Source: Phytophthora colocasiae | Taxonomy: Eukaryota > Oomycota > Peronosporomycetes > Peronosporales > Peronosporaceae | DNA length: 64,000 bases | Direction of reading: 5' to 3' | Assembly: GCA_018806915.1 (NCBI GenBank) | Contig: JAGKQI010000087.1 | Coordinates: forward strand, 682,001 to 746,000 | Shown: piece by piece, positions 31,414-42,251 of the stretch | Layout of the letters: every line of letters starts with the position of its first letter | Numbering within the stretch: the first letter of the stretch is position 1 | Program-made: the position numbers and the translations under genes | The notes under the pieces: generated by a model | The model's database searches: none | The model's input: only the letters and a program-made list of their open reading frames with translations | What the model was told of the DNA's origin: nothing

Positions 31414-33377
31414 ATGGCCAAGAACGCAGAGAAGAAGTCGACGTTTGGTACGTCTCCTTTCGAACTAGAAGAGGAACACCTTGGGAAAGCAGCTACCCTC
31501 GGCCTACTCCGACCAGATACGCTGCTTGAGTCATCTGACTCCTCTCATGAACTATTCGGCGTCGCGTATGACAAATACAGAAACATTGGTACCGAAACGT
31601 TTGGTTCACAGAAAGCGATTCAAACCAGGGTCAAATTGCTGGCAGAACAGTGCGGGTTTCAGATTCGCGTTCATAGTAGCTGTACCCGGCGGAACAACTC
31701 AGGTAACGCTAAGTACGTCTGTAAGAAGCTACACGGCCAACAATACACGGACAAATCTACACCAGCTAGTGAACTCGTATTTGGTCATGAGGGTGAATGG
31801 AAGATTACTCGCGCTAACTTTTGCCACAATCATCTCTTGAATGTCGGCTTTAGTAGTCGTCCGCCTATGGAAAGCTCACTTGAACGCCCTGAACGCGACT
31901 TGCGCAACACAACCCGACAGATCAGCACAGCTACATCGCTAGTTGAACGAGAGATGCTACCGACTTACAATGGCAGTACTAGTGGCATGACATCTGCTTC
32001 AATCCAAGCTTTTCTTCTGACAAAGGGAATTCGCTTATCACCAAGTCAAATTTCGCGATTAAAACAAGACATTGACGATAAACTTCGTGGAGACAGACTG
32101 GAAAGTTTCCAGAAATTGGAGGCTTATCTCGAACGTTTAGCCAGCGAGAACCCTGGTACGTTATGGTTGTTCGAAAAAGAACCCAACAGGGTTTTTAAGC
32201 GAGCATGCCTCTTCTCAAACCTCGGCATTCACATGGCTACGCGCGCAAAACTGTACGGGTTCGACGGGGCACATTTGAAAGGGGAAATGAACAAGTACGG
32301 TGTCTATCTTGTGGCTACAGCTAAAGATTTCAACAACAACATCATTCCGTTTGGTTTTGCTCTTGTTCCAAAGGAAAATTTCGATCATTGGGTCTGGGTT
32401 TTGAACGCCGTTAAAGAAGCCTTAAGTAATCCTGCCAAGTTTACCGCTGTTTCGGACCGACAGAAAGGATTACTTGCTGCGGTCAAGACGGTGTTTCCGG
32501 TGGCAGGGCATCGCTTTTGTCTCCATCATATTTTATCTAACCTCGCAGACGCAAGAATTTCTCTAGCACCTGAAGAGCGTGGACTTGTGTGTAAAATGGC
32601 TAGAAGTGACTGTGAAAACGACTTTAACACCTTTCGATCGATTTTAGAGGAAACGAAGTCAGGCGCAGTGGAGAGACTTGACATGATACCGCGCGAAAAT
32701 TGGGTAAAGTACAAATTTCTCGAGACTTTTAACGTTCCCACTTATGGAGAGATTACCTCTAATCTCTCTGAACAAGCCAATAATTGGATTGGAGATCAGT
32801 GTCGGAGTGCTAAACCTTTAGATGCGTTTAATCTGTATGTCATGAAGCTCAATGACTTAGCTGCTGACCGGCGCAGTTTGGCAGCAGATTGGACTTTCAA
32901 GTTTTGTGGTGAAAGTTTGGTGCCGATGTTAAGGAAAAAGCGTGCTGAGTTAACACAGGCAAGCCAATTTTGTGAGCAGAAGCCGTGTATGGCAGGTGGA
33001 TACCTTGTGCGATTTAAAGGCTCTGTTTCGAGGGAGGGTTTGGTGCACCCATGGATGTTTGTAGACCTCCTGCCCAAACTTGCACGTGTGGGAACTGGCA
33101 GGACATGTTATTCCCTTGCGTGCATGCAGTATACGCAGCAACAATCGACGGCCAGGATATTGAATCTTTGTATGACAAAAACCTATTGTCCATACAGCAT
33201 TTCCAACAGACATACAGCAGAGCATTTCGCCCCTGGCCAACTACCTGCACGCTACTACGGGACACGACATTGCTCATCCCACCAATTGTAGCGAATCTAC
33301 CAGAACAAGGCAAACGTGGGTTAAAGCCTGGACCCAAGCCCAAACACAAACGCAAGACTGCAAAGAGAAAGGCATAA
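31414..33377 (+). pseudogene. MULE-1 transposase, one frameshift before the SWIM finger
   Basis: The first in-frame ATG is 31414 (MAKNAEKKSTFGTSPFELEE). The N-terminal ~150 residues resemble a FAR1/WRKY-GCM1-type DNA-binding domain (KAIQTRVKLLAEQCGFQIRV...FCHNHLL). The MULE catalytic core follows: LYGFDGAHLKGEMNKYGVYL (first Asp), AVSDRQKGLLAAVKTVFP (second Asp), HRFCLHHILSNL (conserved C..H), and EITSNLSEQANNWI (probable Glu). The SWIM zinc finger (CTCGNWQDMLFPCVHAVY) and a basic tail (KPGPKPKHKRKTAKRKA) are in another frame (33051-33377), so one shift lies at about 33040-33075. With that single lesion the element may be only just inactivated, or mis-assembled. Confidence 0.85.
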
Positions 33378-33589
33378 AGCAGCAACACTTTTGAGATATA
33401 TAGGCAAGACTCAGAGCATTGGATATTTACATAGTCACCTGTATTTCCTTACATTTAAAAGTGCAATTATTGCATTGAGCGCTATCTAGATCAACATGGG
33501 TCAGCACCACACGAATTTTTGCAATGCGACAGCGGCGACACGTCCTGCAAGTGAAGTTCTTGCAGCCTCTCCGATGAGTCATTACCACT

Positions 33590-33945
33590 CCAGGATAGCT
33601 GCCTGCACGGTCGCACCGTACGCCACAGCCTTGTCTTGGTGAATCATCTTGTTAGGTTCCTTGTCGTTGAAGAAATTCGACGGCTCTCTGACGCTTAGAG
33701 TCGCGCAAAACCTCTCTATCGTCTTGCAGAAGAAGTCGCCGCGAAGTTGATACCGTCGAAGAGAGAGTTGATCTCGACGTAAACCTGAGTTGGCAACGAC
33801 AGCGTACGCTTACACACTTGGAGGCCGTCAGCAAACAACGAAAAGCGCGCTGGTTCTTCGTGATGTCCTTGCAGTGCTTGCGCTTGAGAACCTGCGTGAA
33901 GATGACCATCAGGCGATTGTCTACGTCCTCACTTGGATACTTTGA
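33590..33945 (-). pseudogene. HSP70 fragment captured inside MULE-1
   Basis: Minus-strand frames read [20 protein letters not shown] and [11 protein letters not shown], then in a shifted frame [20 protein letters not shown] and VLRDSKRQR. In a third frame come [20 protein letters not shown] and GATVQAAIL. These correspond to HSP70 nucleotide-binding-domain blocks in order (family: EDFDNR..HF..EFKRKHKKDI, RTLSSSTQ..IEIDSLF, EPNK.INPDEAVAYGA.VQAAIL). The segment with the VLVGGSTRIPK block is deleted. It lies wholly between the MULE ends, next to the right inverted repeat. It covers a different part of HSP70 from the fragment at 2-634, so the two cannot be compared directly. Confidence 0.85.
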
Positions 33946-33954
33946 ATTTGACCG

Positions 33955-34045
33955 ATGCAAACCGGTATACTGGACAACTTCGAAATGCAATTTGGTGTGG
34001 TAGAACAAAAATCAGTAGCTAGGTACTCCTTTATGGAAATTCCTC
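33955..34045 (-). repeat. Right terminal inverted repeat of MULE-1
   Basis: Reverse complement of the left end. It has 8 extra nt (TTTCGAAG region) before GTTGTCCAGTATACCGG. Confidence 0.88.
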
Positions 34046-34055
34046 CAACGATGTA
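34046..34055. repeat. Target-site duplication, right of MULE-1
   Basis: CAACGATGTA, identical to 31235-31244. Confidence 0.85.
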
Positions 34056-34513
34056 CAATGCCACTGAGATGGGCGTGGACATGGACGCTGTTTGGCACAA
34101 CGCACACAAAGCAAAGACGTGGCTGCCTGCCATTGGTGTAGAGGGTTAGGTGTCACAGAGGAGGTCGCTCCGGCTCCAGACAAAAGATTTTGCGCCAGGA
34201 GCTTCAGCTGCATCAGGACGGGAGGTTGTGCGGGACGCAGCTCGCCACGACGGCGCCACGAAGGGTTTGTTGCGCGGGGCAACCTGCTTGAGGAAAGGAA
34301 CGAGCAGTGCAGGGAAAGTGTGCGGGATGTGGCGCGTCGTGGTGGAGCTGCATTTGGGAATTCGCGCGGGGTAAACTGATGCAAGCGTTGCTTCCTGGTG
34401 CCAAGGACGGATGGAGAGGAGACCAACAAGAGCACGAATCAGCAAGAGCTGTAGGTGCATTTAGAAAAGGTGATGAAGCTCTCTGATCATTCGTTTACGT
34501 GCGATTTCTAACA
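34056..34513. other. No recognised gene; probable 3' region of MULE-2
   Basis: It follows the SWIM-finger end of the second MULE transposase. The ORFs here are short and unlike known domains. Confidence 0.35.
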
Positions 34514-36373
34514 TTAATCTCTGTATAAAGCCGTACTGTTGCTGTTAGGCCTTCCTGCTAGTTGATGCTGGCTTTGAGCACGAAGCACCTTGTTGGCACC
34601 ACGATAGGCCAGCTTCTTACGCTTCGAGAGGTCAAGCAGCCCTCGCACATGCAGAGCGAACACAAAGTGTGTGCACACACCAAACTTTAGATGATAGTCG
34701 CAAGGGCAAGTACATCGACACACCAGCCTTCACCTGGCATACCGCGCACTTCGGCACGCGCTGTCTGGACGCTGAGGCGGGACGTGACAGGTAATGCTTC
34801 GTTGGTGCGACGGGCTAGCGGGTCATACACTCGATCGCAAAGCTCCGACGCCACGTACACATGGTCTTCTAATGTTGTAGGCGCGTCATTAAGCAAAAAC
34901 GCCACTCGAGATCGGCCTGAGACAAGCTCGCGTATCTTGTGAGCTCGCTCAAGTTCACGGGCACGTCGTACGAGGACAGGAGAAGGGGTGACTTCTGTGG
35001 CGAATGGCTTCTCCTTTAAACTTTCCGTGCGGCAGCACTGTAGCAGTTGCTCTATCAGTGCACCCATTTTGAGGCGCGAGTGCAAGGTATAGTCGCGCTT
35101 CAGGGCTCTGTTGTACTGCTCGACGGGGTTATTGGTAGTGGCGAAGCCTGGACGAGTGTAGAAAATTTGCCACCGGTGGAACCTCCTGTCCAGCCATTGC
35201 TTCTTAAAGTACGCAGTGAAGTTCGAGAGCCTTGTGTCTTCCTCCCAGCCAGACAGAAGCTTCGCCTTCTTTTCAGCATACGCGCCCGCAGTAGCAGTAA
35301 AGTGCAGGTCAGCAATGTCGCGCATTACACGAGCAGCAAGCAAAGGCTCCAGTGCACGTGTCTTTTCGTGAACCTTTGCCAGCACGTGAAAGTAGCACAT
35401 CAAACCAATTGGTTTGGCTCCTTCAATAGAGGTGGAGAAAACTTCTTCGACGCCATTCAGTTGAGCTTCGTCCGCATCAACCATGACGAAACGAGGTGCG
35501 AGGTCATGTCCAGTCACAGATCGGAATACTCGTTTCAGCGCTGACAGAGCTTCTACGTATTGAACCTTCGTCGATGAACACAGCGAGGAGATGGAAAGTT
35601 CTCATGCAGTCGGAAATCCCGACAACAATTACAGGATAGTTGACCTCATTGAGCTTGAATGTGGCATCCACGTGTAAGACGTGAGCTGCTGGCACTTGAT
35701 CACATCGTTGCATCAATTTTTTCGAGGAGAGCCCCACAACAAACGGATCCGTGTCGGTGCCAGTGCCTATAACCGGACGGCCATCCACATCCGTATTCCA
35801 CGTGAAAGTGAAGCCTTCAGACAAATCTTCTTGGCCCGTAAAGCCCCTCTCTCGGACTAAGTTGGACACATCGTCCCAGAAGTCACTGCCACCTAAGTGG
35901 GCAGCGCGATAATGATGAACAAAGCGCTGCACCACAGCGAGAGATGGCAAGCTGCCCTGGTTAAGGTTGAAGCGGCGGAGAAGTGCGTTTCGAATCCTCA
36001 TGGGGCGGTGGTTGTGCGCCGCCATTTCCCTGGCAACCGCTTTCATTGGCTCCGACAGCCGGATGTGCCTCTCCGGCCGGCGAGGGGATTCATGGGCGCC
36101 AGCCTCCCACACAGTCATGATGTTCAGCACAGAACAGTGCTGGGTTTTCCCTCTCCACTTGCAGCGAGTGTACGGGATGTCGTTGGCGCACGCCTCGCAG
36201 GAGCAGCGAAGCAGCCGCACCCTCATGTTGTGCGGCTCTGGAGCTGCACACAGAATGCATGGCGTAACATCGCTTTTCATGACAGCGGTAGCTTTGAACG
36301 TATCGAGCAGTAGGTTCGCGTCGTTTAGTGACAGGCTTTGGGCAAGGAGCATCCAGTCTAGTCGGCGAGGCAT
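34514..36373 (-). pseudogene. Second MULE-family transposase (MULE-2), two frameshifts
   Basis: ATG at 36373 (MPRRLDWMLLAQSLSLND). The first frame (to about 35585) has a Cys-rich region (CILCAAPE...LRCSCEAC), then the core start HVLHVDATFKLNEVNYPVIV (first Asp). After a shift at about 35580, the second frame (34687-35517) gives LAPRFVMVDADEAQLNGV (second Asp), MCYFHVLAKVHEK and FATTNNPVEQYNRALKRDYT (probable Glu). After another shift near 34715, the third frame (34514-34723) gives the SWIM finger CTCPCDYHLKFGVCTHFVFA. It is a different subfamily from MULE-1. I could not identify its terminal repeats. Confidence 0.8.
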
Positions 36374-36519
36374 TCTTGGGTTTAGTAGGCGAGCAGGCGT
36401 GTGGGGGCTTGGGTGCGGGTCCGTAGACTCAATAGGAACGTAGGCAAAAGCCAAGTGGTTAGCTATGGTGAATCGTACCGTGCTTCTAGAATGATTGGCT
36501 GTGGGCACTTGCAAATTTA

Positions 36520-37184
36520 GGTGACGCTGTCACATGTTTCAGTATAAATATGCTTATTTCGGTGCTACTGGTACTGTTTGTATACAATTCGTAGATTTTG
36601 GTTCGATTTGATACGTTGTCGCAATACAAGAGACACCAGCGAACTGAGTCCACTGCGTCATAGCATGTGACTGCGTACTGTACACGTACGTGAAGGAGAA
36701 AGCTTATCAACCTGATCGGACATTCGTTTCGACCATCGCCGAGTGAAGGTTTGGCCACGAGCCAACGTTCGATTCACGGCGCGAGTGTAAAGCGATCCAG
36801 CCACTTCGATCTAGGATGGAGTCCAGCAGTCGATAACAAAGACGCGTGCCATAGCATTCCTCCGGATCGGCTGGTTACAGCTCGATCAGCTCGATCAGCC
36901 GGAGTCAAGAATCTTGAGTCTAAAGCGAACGCACCGACGGATTGCGGTAAAGTCTACCGTGGCTCTATCCGGTTGGTAGAGGAGGCGTTGAGAGCGACCT
37001 CCACGCTGTAAAGCGGGAATGCAGCTCATCCGCCGTCAAGTCAACGCGGGCTCGACTTCTACATTCGCGAGTCGATCGCCAACCTATTTGAAGCAGCATG
37101 AACCGGATGAAAATGCTTACGGTAATTGTGTTGCAAACAGACTCTGCATGCTACTTGTATTATAATTCTACGGACACTCAAAAG
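36520..37184. other. No recognisable gene
   Basis: Only short ORFs between MULE-2 and the 3' end of AA17 copy 4. Confidence 0.4.
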
Positions 37185-38027
37185 CTAGTCACGGCGATGA
37201 CAGACAGAGCACTTGCTCGACGACGTAGTTGGTGCCGTCGTGGTCACAGGAGAATCTGTTGTTTCTGCTTCTCCACCAACTTCTGAAGCGCTTGAACCGG
37301 CAGCGCTAGACCCCTCGGACGTCGTAGTTGTCGAAGTAGTAGTGGTTGCAGTCGCACTGGCCGGGGTTGCCGTTGTAGTGGCTTGAGAAGTAGTGGCAGT
37401 AGTTGTAGTACTGACAGACGTCCACCCACTAGCAGCGCTGCCAGTGAGAGGTGCGCAGTTAATGTATGCCTGCCACGGCAACCCGTGCAGTGCGAGCCAG
37501 TAGGACGTCAGCATGGAGGCCCCTTCACACTTGGATTTGTCGTACGGAAGCTTGGCCGGGTCACTGGTGTAGTCCACAGCGCAGTTCGAGTCCTCAAAGA
37601 CGAGGATGTCATCACACCAGACCTCGCACGGGCCCTCGTGCGACGACGTGAGTTGGTTCCATTCAACCTCGTCCGGCAGGTCGCGTGCCGTGCCGTTCGC
37701 GAGCGAGAACCCGCACTCGAGCGTAGCTGTGCCAAATGGTGACTGGGTCTGCACCTCGCCGGTCTTGTCGATGAGGTCCTTGAGCGACGTGTACGTGCTC
37801 TTGTTGAACGCTGTCCAGTAGGCCTCCGTGTTGTCCGCCGGGTCCGTCGAGTAGGACATGCCGTCCGGAACGGGCAAGTACGTGTCACCTTGAATTGTGG
37901 CGGCAAAACTGTTGGTTGACCAGCCCACAGACCACGTAGGGAGAGGCAAGATCATGTTGCTGTGGGCATTGGCGTGGGTGGCCAAAACGACAGCGGCCAG
38001 CACAAGGGCGGAGTGTGAAGTCAGCAT
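37185..38027 (-). CDS. AA17-type lytic polysaccharide monooxygenase, copy 4 (intact)
   Basis: The frame is open from 38054, but the first ATG is 38027. It gives a 280-residue protein with a textbook signal peptide (MLTSHSALVLAAVVLATHAN, then A) and mature His22 in HSNMILPLPTWSVGW. Domain blocks: NTEAYWTAFNKSTYTSLKDL, ATLECGFSLANGTARDLP, TSSHEGPCEVWCDDILVF (candidate second histidine and paired Cys) and LTSYWLALHGLPWQAYINC (aromatic/His strand). A Thr/Ser/Ala linker follows, then a KCSVCHRRD end. No lesions were seen. It would be secreted and act on plant cell-wall polysaccharide; pectin is the known substrate of characterised AA17 members. It is closest to copy 5. Which His and Tyr complete the copper site needs a structure-based alignment. 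Confidence 0.92.
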   Translation of the reverse strand: MLTSHSALVLAAVVLATHANAHSNMILPLPTWSVGWSTNSFAATIQGDTYLPVPDGMSYSTDPADNTEAYWTAFNKSTYTSLKDLIDKTGEVQTQSPFGTATLECGFSLANGTARDLPDEVEWNQLTSSHEGPCEVWCDDILVFEDSNCAVDYTSDPAKLPYDKSKCEGASMLTSYWLALHGLPWQAYINCAPLTGSAASGWTSVSTTTTATTSQATTTATPASATATTTTSTTTTSEGSSAAGSSASEVGGEAETTDSPVTTTAPTTSSSKCSVCHRRD

Positions 38028-38056
38028 TTTGGATGTCGATGTGCTCTGGAACAAGG

Positions 38057-38071
38057 AAGTTTATGAATGAA
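38057..38071 (-). promoter_or_regulatory. Probable initiator of AA17 copy 4
   Basis: On the minus strand TTCATTCATAAACTT lies 30 nt upstream of the ATG, a close match to the oomycete Inr/FPR consensus. Confidence 0.6.
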
Positions 38072-38544
38072 AGAGGAGAAGGCGACAAGGTTTTGTCGGG
38101 CCGAAGGCCCCGTTGTGATGCAACCGCGAGAAGATCGTAATTGACTCTCCACTAAACCAGCTGGACGGTTTAAACGCTCAAGTCTGTCCGACTTCCTCGG
38201 TGTTGAGTTTGTAGAGGAATCCTCCGTGCTCCAGAACTCCTCCAAATGTATAGGCTGCATATAATAGAGTGCTTTCCTAGTGAACGTTCGGATGCAATGG
38301 AAGCGTGTCCTGGCTCAAGTGGTTATCTTCGACTACCGGAACAAATCGTTCATGATCGATAACTTGAAAATCATGACCCGATCGAAATGAAAGCAAAGCA
38401 ACAATTTCGACTTGTTCGTTTCGTTACCTTACATTCTCACTACCGGTAGTAGTCACTACGCAATACGTGGAAATCGTCTCAAAAAAATTGGCACACATAC
38501 ACTGCTGAATCACAGCGACATCTACAGTGCGAGTGAGCTGCTGC

Positions 38545-39443
38545 TTAGTTACGACGATTGCGGCGCACAGAGCATTTGTCCGATGTAGCTGCGCTAGTTG
38601 CAGTCGGAGTAGCGGTCGTTGCAACAGGAGCATCAGTAGAAGGCGTAGTTATAGTCGCGGTCGTATTGGCACCGCTATCGGCTGTAGTATCCGAAGCCGT
38701 CGTAGTCGAAGCTGAAGTGTCTTCCGACGAGGCGTAGTCGTCAGTAAAGCTAGCTTCCGCAGCCGTAGAAGCGCTAGAACTAGTTGTGGTGGTTATTGCC
38801 GCTACTGAGGAGGAGGCGTCATCGACCGCCGAAGCGTCAACGGAGCTGCTCAGGTCCTCAGCGGCGCGCAGTTCGTGTACACCTGCCACGGTAGCGCGTG
38901 CAGGGCCAACCAGATTGACGTCAACATCGACGCGCCTTCGCACTTACTAGCATCGTACGGCAGTTTGGCGGGGTCGCTGGTGTAGTCAAGAGCGCAGTTC
39001 CAGTCTTCAAACACCAGGGTGTCGTCGCACCAGACCTCGCACGGGCCTTCGTGAGAGGATGTCAGTTGGTTCCATTCGACCTCAGCAGGGAGGGCACGCG
39101 CTGTGCCGTTGGCGAGCGAGAAACCGCACTCCGCGGTGGCCGTTCCGAACGTCGCCATAGTTTGCAGCACCTGAGTCTCCTTGGCGAACTCCAGCAGCGA
39201 CGTGTAGTTGCTGGCGTTGAAGGCAGTCCAGTACGCCTCCGTGTTATCGTACGGGTCTGTCGTGTACGACATGCCGTCCGGAACAGGCAGATACGTGTCG
39301 CCTTCGATCAAACCTGACGGACTGTTGGTGCTCCAAGAAACCGGCCACGTAGGTAGCGGCAAGATCATGTTACTGTGAGCGCACACAGAAGCGACCAGGT
39401 AACTCGCCACAAGAATGGCAGAACGCACGAAGGGAATGGTCAT
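38545..39443 (-). CDS. AA17-type lytic polysaccharide monooxygenase, copy 5, frameshift in the linker
   Basis: ATG at 39443. A 22-residue signal peptide (MTIPFVRSAILVASYLVASV, then CA) precedes mature His23 (HSNMILPLPTWPVSW). The catalytic domain is complete in one frame to VYTNCAPLRT and a stop at 38850, including ECGFSLANGTARALPAEVEW, SSHEGPCEVWCDDTLVFEDW and LTSIWLALHALPWQVYTNC. The Ser/Thr/Ala-rich linker and the family C-terminal end (DKCSVRRNRRN) are in the next frame (38545 to about 38870). One indel just after NCAPL therefore separates catalytic domain from tail. As read, this would be a 197-residue secreted LPMO without tail, possibly still active. Alternatively it is an assembly error and copy 5 is intact. 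Confidence 0.85.
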
Positions 39444-39459
39444 TCTGAAGTCGCTGTTT

Positions 39460-40340
39460 CTTGACTGTAAAGAGCTTGAGCTGATGCGCGGAAAATAGGA
39501 AGTGAATCTACCAGCGACGCTCGCACTTCGCCGGCATCGTCAAGGACGCCACCACCGGCGCTGGGGTCCAGACGCGCTCTGTAGTTGCTGTGCGTGCATA
39601 TTTACGTGAAAGGGCTATGGTTCGGTGCAAATGGAGTGCATTTTGGCGCATCAGCTGAAAGCCGATCAGCTCGCGCCCGATCCGAGTCGCAGCGCCATCA
39701 TTTCTATCTCAGCTCTTGCCATTTGAAATGAATGAAGAAGAGTTCGTTGTAAGCAATAGTTAACCTCGCCGATGAGATGATAGAGCTGTGGACAAACACT
39801 CGATGCAAGCCAATGCAATGCGGCATGCATGCAAAAATCAGGGCCGAACTGGTGGCGAAGATCGCCATTTAATGCAGTTCGACTGGCGCAACGCCTGAAC
39901 CACATGCACCGTAGCAACGTCTTAGATTCAACGACGAGCCGCGCATCGCTTTATCAAAGCGTCTAACCGAGGCTCAGTATAGCATCATGCTATTAGCATG
40001 TTGTACGAGTCCGGTCAATGGACTATCCACGAATGAGTTGAATGACCGCATCCTTCTCACATGCAGCACCAACATTATCAATGCTTGTAACGATACGTCA
40101 TGAACGACAGTGCCCACCGTTGTCATCCTCCACCTGGTTTCAAAACACCAGCAGGCGCCAGCAGTGGCACAACGTCAAGCAGCAGTCGCGCAGCGGCACC
40201 AACAGAACATGCAGCATAGTCATGAACATTGCTGCATTCCACGGGTTATGTAGTATTTGTAGTAAACTGCAAGTTACGCATCCAAACAACAAGATTTTTC
40301 TACTGACAGGAGACTTAACGATCAGGTTTAACGATCAGGC
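39460..40340. other. No recognisable gene between AA17 copies 5 and 6
   Basis: Presumed promoter of copy 5 plus the 3' flank of copy 6. No element ends or domains were seen. Confidence 0.4.
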
Positions 40341-41240
40341 TTAACTGCGACGGCGTGCACACTTTTCAGATGTTGTCGCCGTAGTGGCCACCGGAGCTTC
40401 CGTCGTCGTGTCTGTAGTTGTAGACGCCTCTGTAGATGCAGTCGAAGTATCTTCTGAAGCTGCTGAGGTTGTGTCGTAGTCAGCAGCAGTACTAGCCTCC
40501 GTGCTGGCTGTTGACGAAGCAGTCGTCGTACTGGGAGCTTCAGTTGCTTTCGTTGTAGTGGTCGAAGGCGTAGCAGTGGTTGCCGTTGGGGCCGTCGTTT
40601 TAGTCGTCGTACTGGTAGAAGTAGAAGTTGAGCTACCGGACGACGTGGCGCCCGTGAGTGGGGCGCAGTTAGTGAAGACTTGCCATGGAGGGCTGTGCAG
40701 GGCCAACCAGATCGTTGTCAGCATGGACTTGTCCTCACAGGCCGCCTTGTCGTACGGGAAGCTGGCTGGACTGTCCGGGTAGTTAACTGCGCAGTTCTGG
40801 TCTGAGAAGACGAGTGTGTCATCGCACCAGATCTCACACGGGCCGTCATGACCTGTAGTGAGCTTGTCCCATTGAACCTCATCCGGCAAGTCACGGGCCG
40901 TTCCGTTGGTCCACGAGTAGCCGCACTCGATGGTAGCGGTGCCGTAGAGCGAGTCTGTATTCACGACCTCGTTCTTCCACACCAGATCTTTGAGAGAAGT
41001 GTACTTGCTGGCATTGAAGGCTGTCCAGTACGCCTCCGTATTAGAAAGAGGATCTCCTTCATAGCCCATTCCGGTTGGTGCTGGCAGTACACTGGCGCCG
41101 TCAATAGCCGCTGGACTGCTGGTACCGTCTTCGTAGATCCACGTAGGTTTCGGTAGCGACATCTTGCTGTGCGCGTCGGCGGTTGCTGCCACAACAGCCA
41201 CCGCTAGCACCACAACACGCGCGGAGGAAGACAGAACCAT
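40341..41240 (-). CDS. AA17-type lytic polysaccharide monooxygenase, copy 6 (intact)
   Basis: The frame is open from 41435, but the ATG at 41240 gives the secretory start (MVLSSSARVVVLAVAVVAAT, then ADA) and mature His24 in HSKMSLPKPTWIYEDG. The protein is 299 residues. Domain blocks: NTEAYWTAFNASKYTSLKDL, ATIECGYSWTNGTARDLPDE, TTGHDGPCEIWCDDTLVFSD and LTTIWLALHSPPWQVFTNC. A long Thr/Ser/Ala/Glu linker (probably O-glycosylated) and a KCARRRS end follow. No lesion was seen. It differs from copies 4 and 5 in the N-terminal strand (SLPKPTWIYE) and in HDGPCEIWC instead of HEGPCEVWC, so substrate detail may differ. Secreted; pectin is the likely substrate class by family. Confidence 0.92.
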   Translation of the reverse strand: MVLSSSARVVVLAVAVVAATADAHSKMSLPKPTWIYEDGTSSPAAIDGASVLPAPTGMGYEGDPLSNTEAYWTAFNASKYTSLKDLVWKNEVVNTDSLYGTATIECGYSWTNGTARDLPDEVQWDKLTTGHDGPCEIWCDDTLVFSDQNCAVNYPDSPASFPYDKAACEDKSMLTTIWLALHSPPWQVFTNCAPLTGATSSGSSTSTSTSTTTKTTAPTATTATPSTTTTKATEAPSTTTASSTASTEASTAADYDTTSAASEDTSTASTEASTTTDTTTEAPVATTATTSEKCARRRS

Positions 41241-41277
41241 CAGGACTTGAAATCCGAAGCTTGTTTTGTCGAAAAGG

Positions 41278-41293
41278 AGATTTGTAAAGTGAG
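41278..41293 (-). promoter_or_regulatory. Probable initiator of AA17 copy 6
   Basis: On the minus strand CTCACTTTACAAATCT lies 38 nt upstream of the ATG and resembles the oomycete Inr/FPR consensus. Confidence 0.55.
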
Positions 41294-41299
41294 AAGACC

Positions 41300-42059
41300 A
41301 CAGTGAAAGTGGCAAAGTCAACTCGACCTGAGCAAGTCCGATCAGTAGAGGAGCATGGGCGACGTTGGTAGCCTGCAGCTGGAACTCAAGAGCGGTCGAA
41401 GGGAGTGACTGAAGTACGCTACTGTGTCGCTGCAACCAAGTTGGATACCGACTTTACTCAAACGACAGGTTAGCGAAACCAGGCGGGATTGCAGCGACAA
41501 GTTCGTCTCGTCGATACGCTCTCCATGCACATCTCGTTCCGGAGATCACGAGATGAAATACTGACGTAGAGGAGTTCTCTCACGCCCTGACTGGTTGCAG
41601 AAGCGGTGGAGGCACCGACTTCTTTCCAACAATACAGTACAATGGACGCAATGCGATGCAAACGCACCAGGGCAGATCATGAGGAAAGTGTATGGAGCTG
41701 GCGGAGCTGGTGCGGTGCTTCCCACTTGGTTGCAGGATAAACTTAATTGATGTGCTCAAGCTGATCCAATTTGTCGACTACTGACATCATGTGCTCCCCC
41801 TCTCAAAGGAAGGCACATGGAGTTCTCTGGTGTCCGAACATACTACGAGCGAAAATGCACGTATTAGCGCGTTAATTCCTCAGGCACGATGCCAGGCATA
41901 GCAGTAATCCCCAGTACTAGGAACACTTTTGGACAAACGTTTGACGCAAAATAGGACGTGATTTTATTCCGTTTCGCTCTAAGGGATATTTGACACACAT
42001 ACAGAACACTACTTGCAAACTCCTGCAGACTAATACCTGTCAGCGATACATGGACCAAT
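41300..42059. other. Upstream region of AA17 copy 6, up to the LINE target site
   Basis: No genes. The original 3' flank of AA17 copy 7 must be the sequence adjoining 42060, because the LINE inserted between the two. Confidence 0.5.
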
Positions 42060-42074
42060 TGCACTACACTTAGT
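42060..42074. repeat. LINE target-site duplication, 3' side
   Basis: TGCACTACACTTAGT, repeated exactly at 50816-50830. Confidence 0.92.
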
Positions 42075-42251
42075 TTGATTTTGATTTTGATTTTTGGCGG
42101 TTATGACGGCTTACTACACCCGGCGCCGTGACGGCGCCGCATACGGAGGATCGCCCCGCGGCAGCAGCCCAAAAAAACTGCGGCCAGCCCCCTCGCGGGC
42201 GGTTGGCCTAAAACCTGGCCTTCTTTCTATCAGACCTAGTCTACCTATGTG

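Larger units (their letters stand above)
31245..34045 (+). mobile_element. MULE DNA transposon (MULE-1) carrying an HSP70 gene fragment
   Basis: A 2801-bp element with ~80-bp terminal inverted repeats and a direct duplication CAACGATGTA (31235-31244 and 34046-34055; Mutator-like elements usually make 9 bp). It encodes a MULE transposase on + (31414 to about 33377). Beyond the transposase, on -, it contains a piece of an HSP70 coding sequence (33590-33945), which makes it a gene-capturing (Pack-MULE-like) element. Confidence 0.88.
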
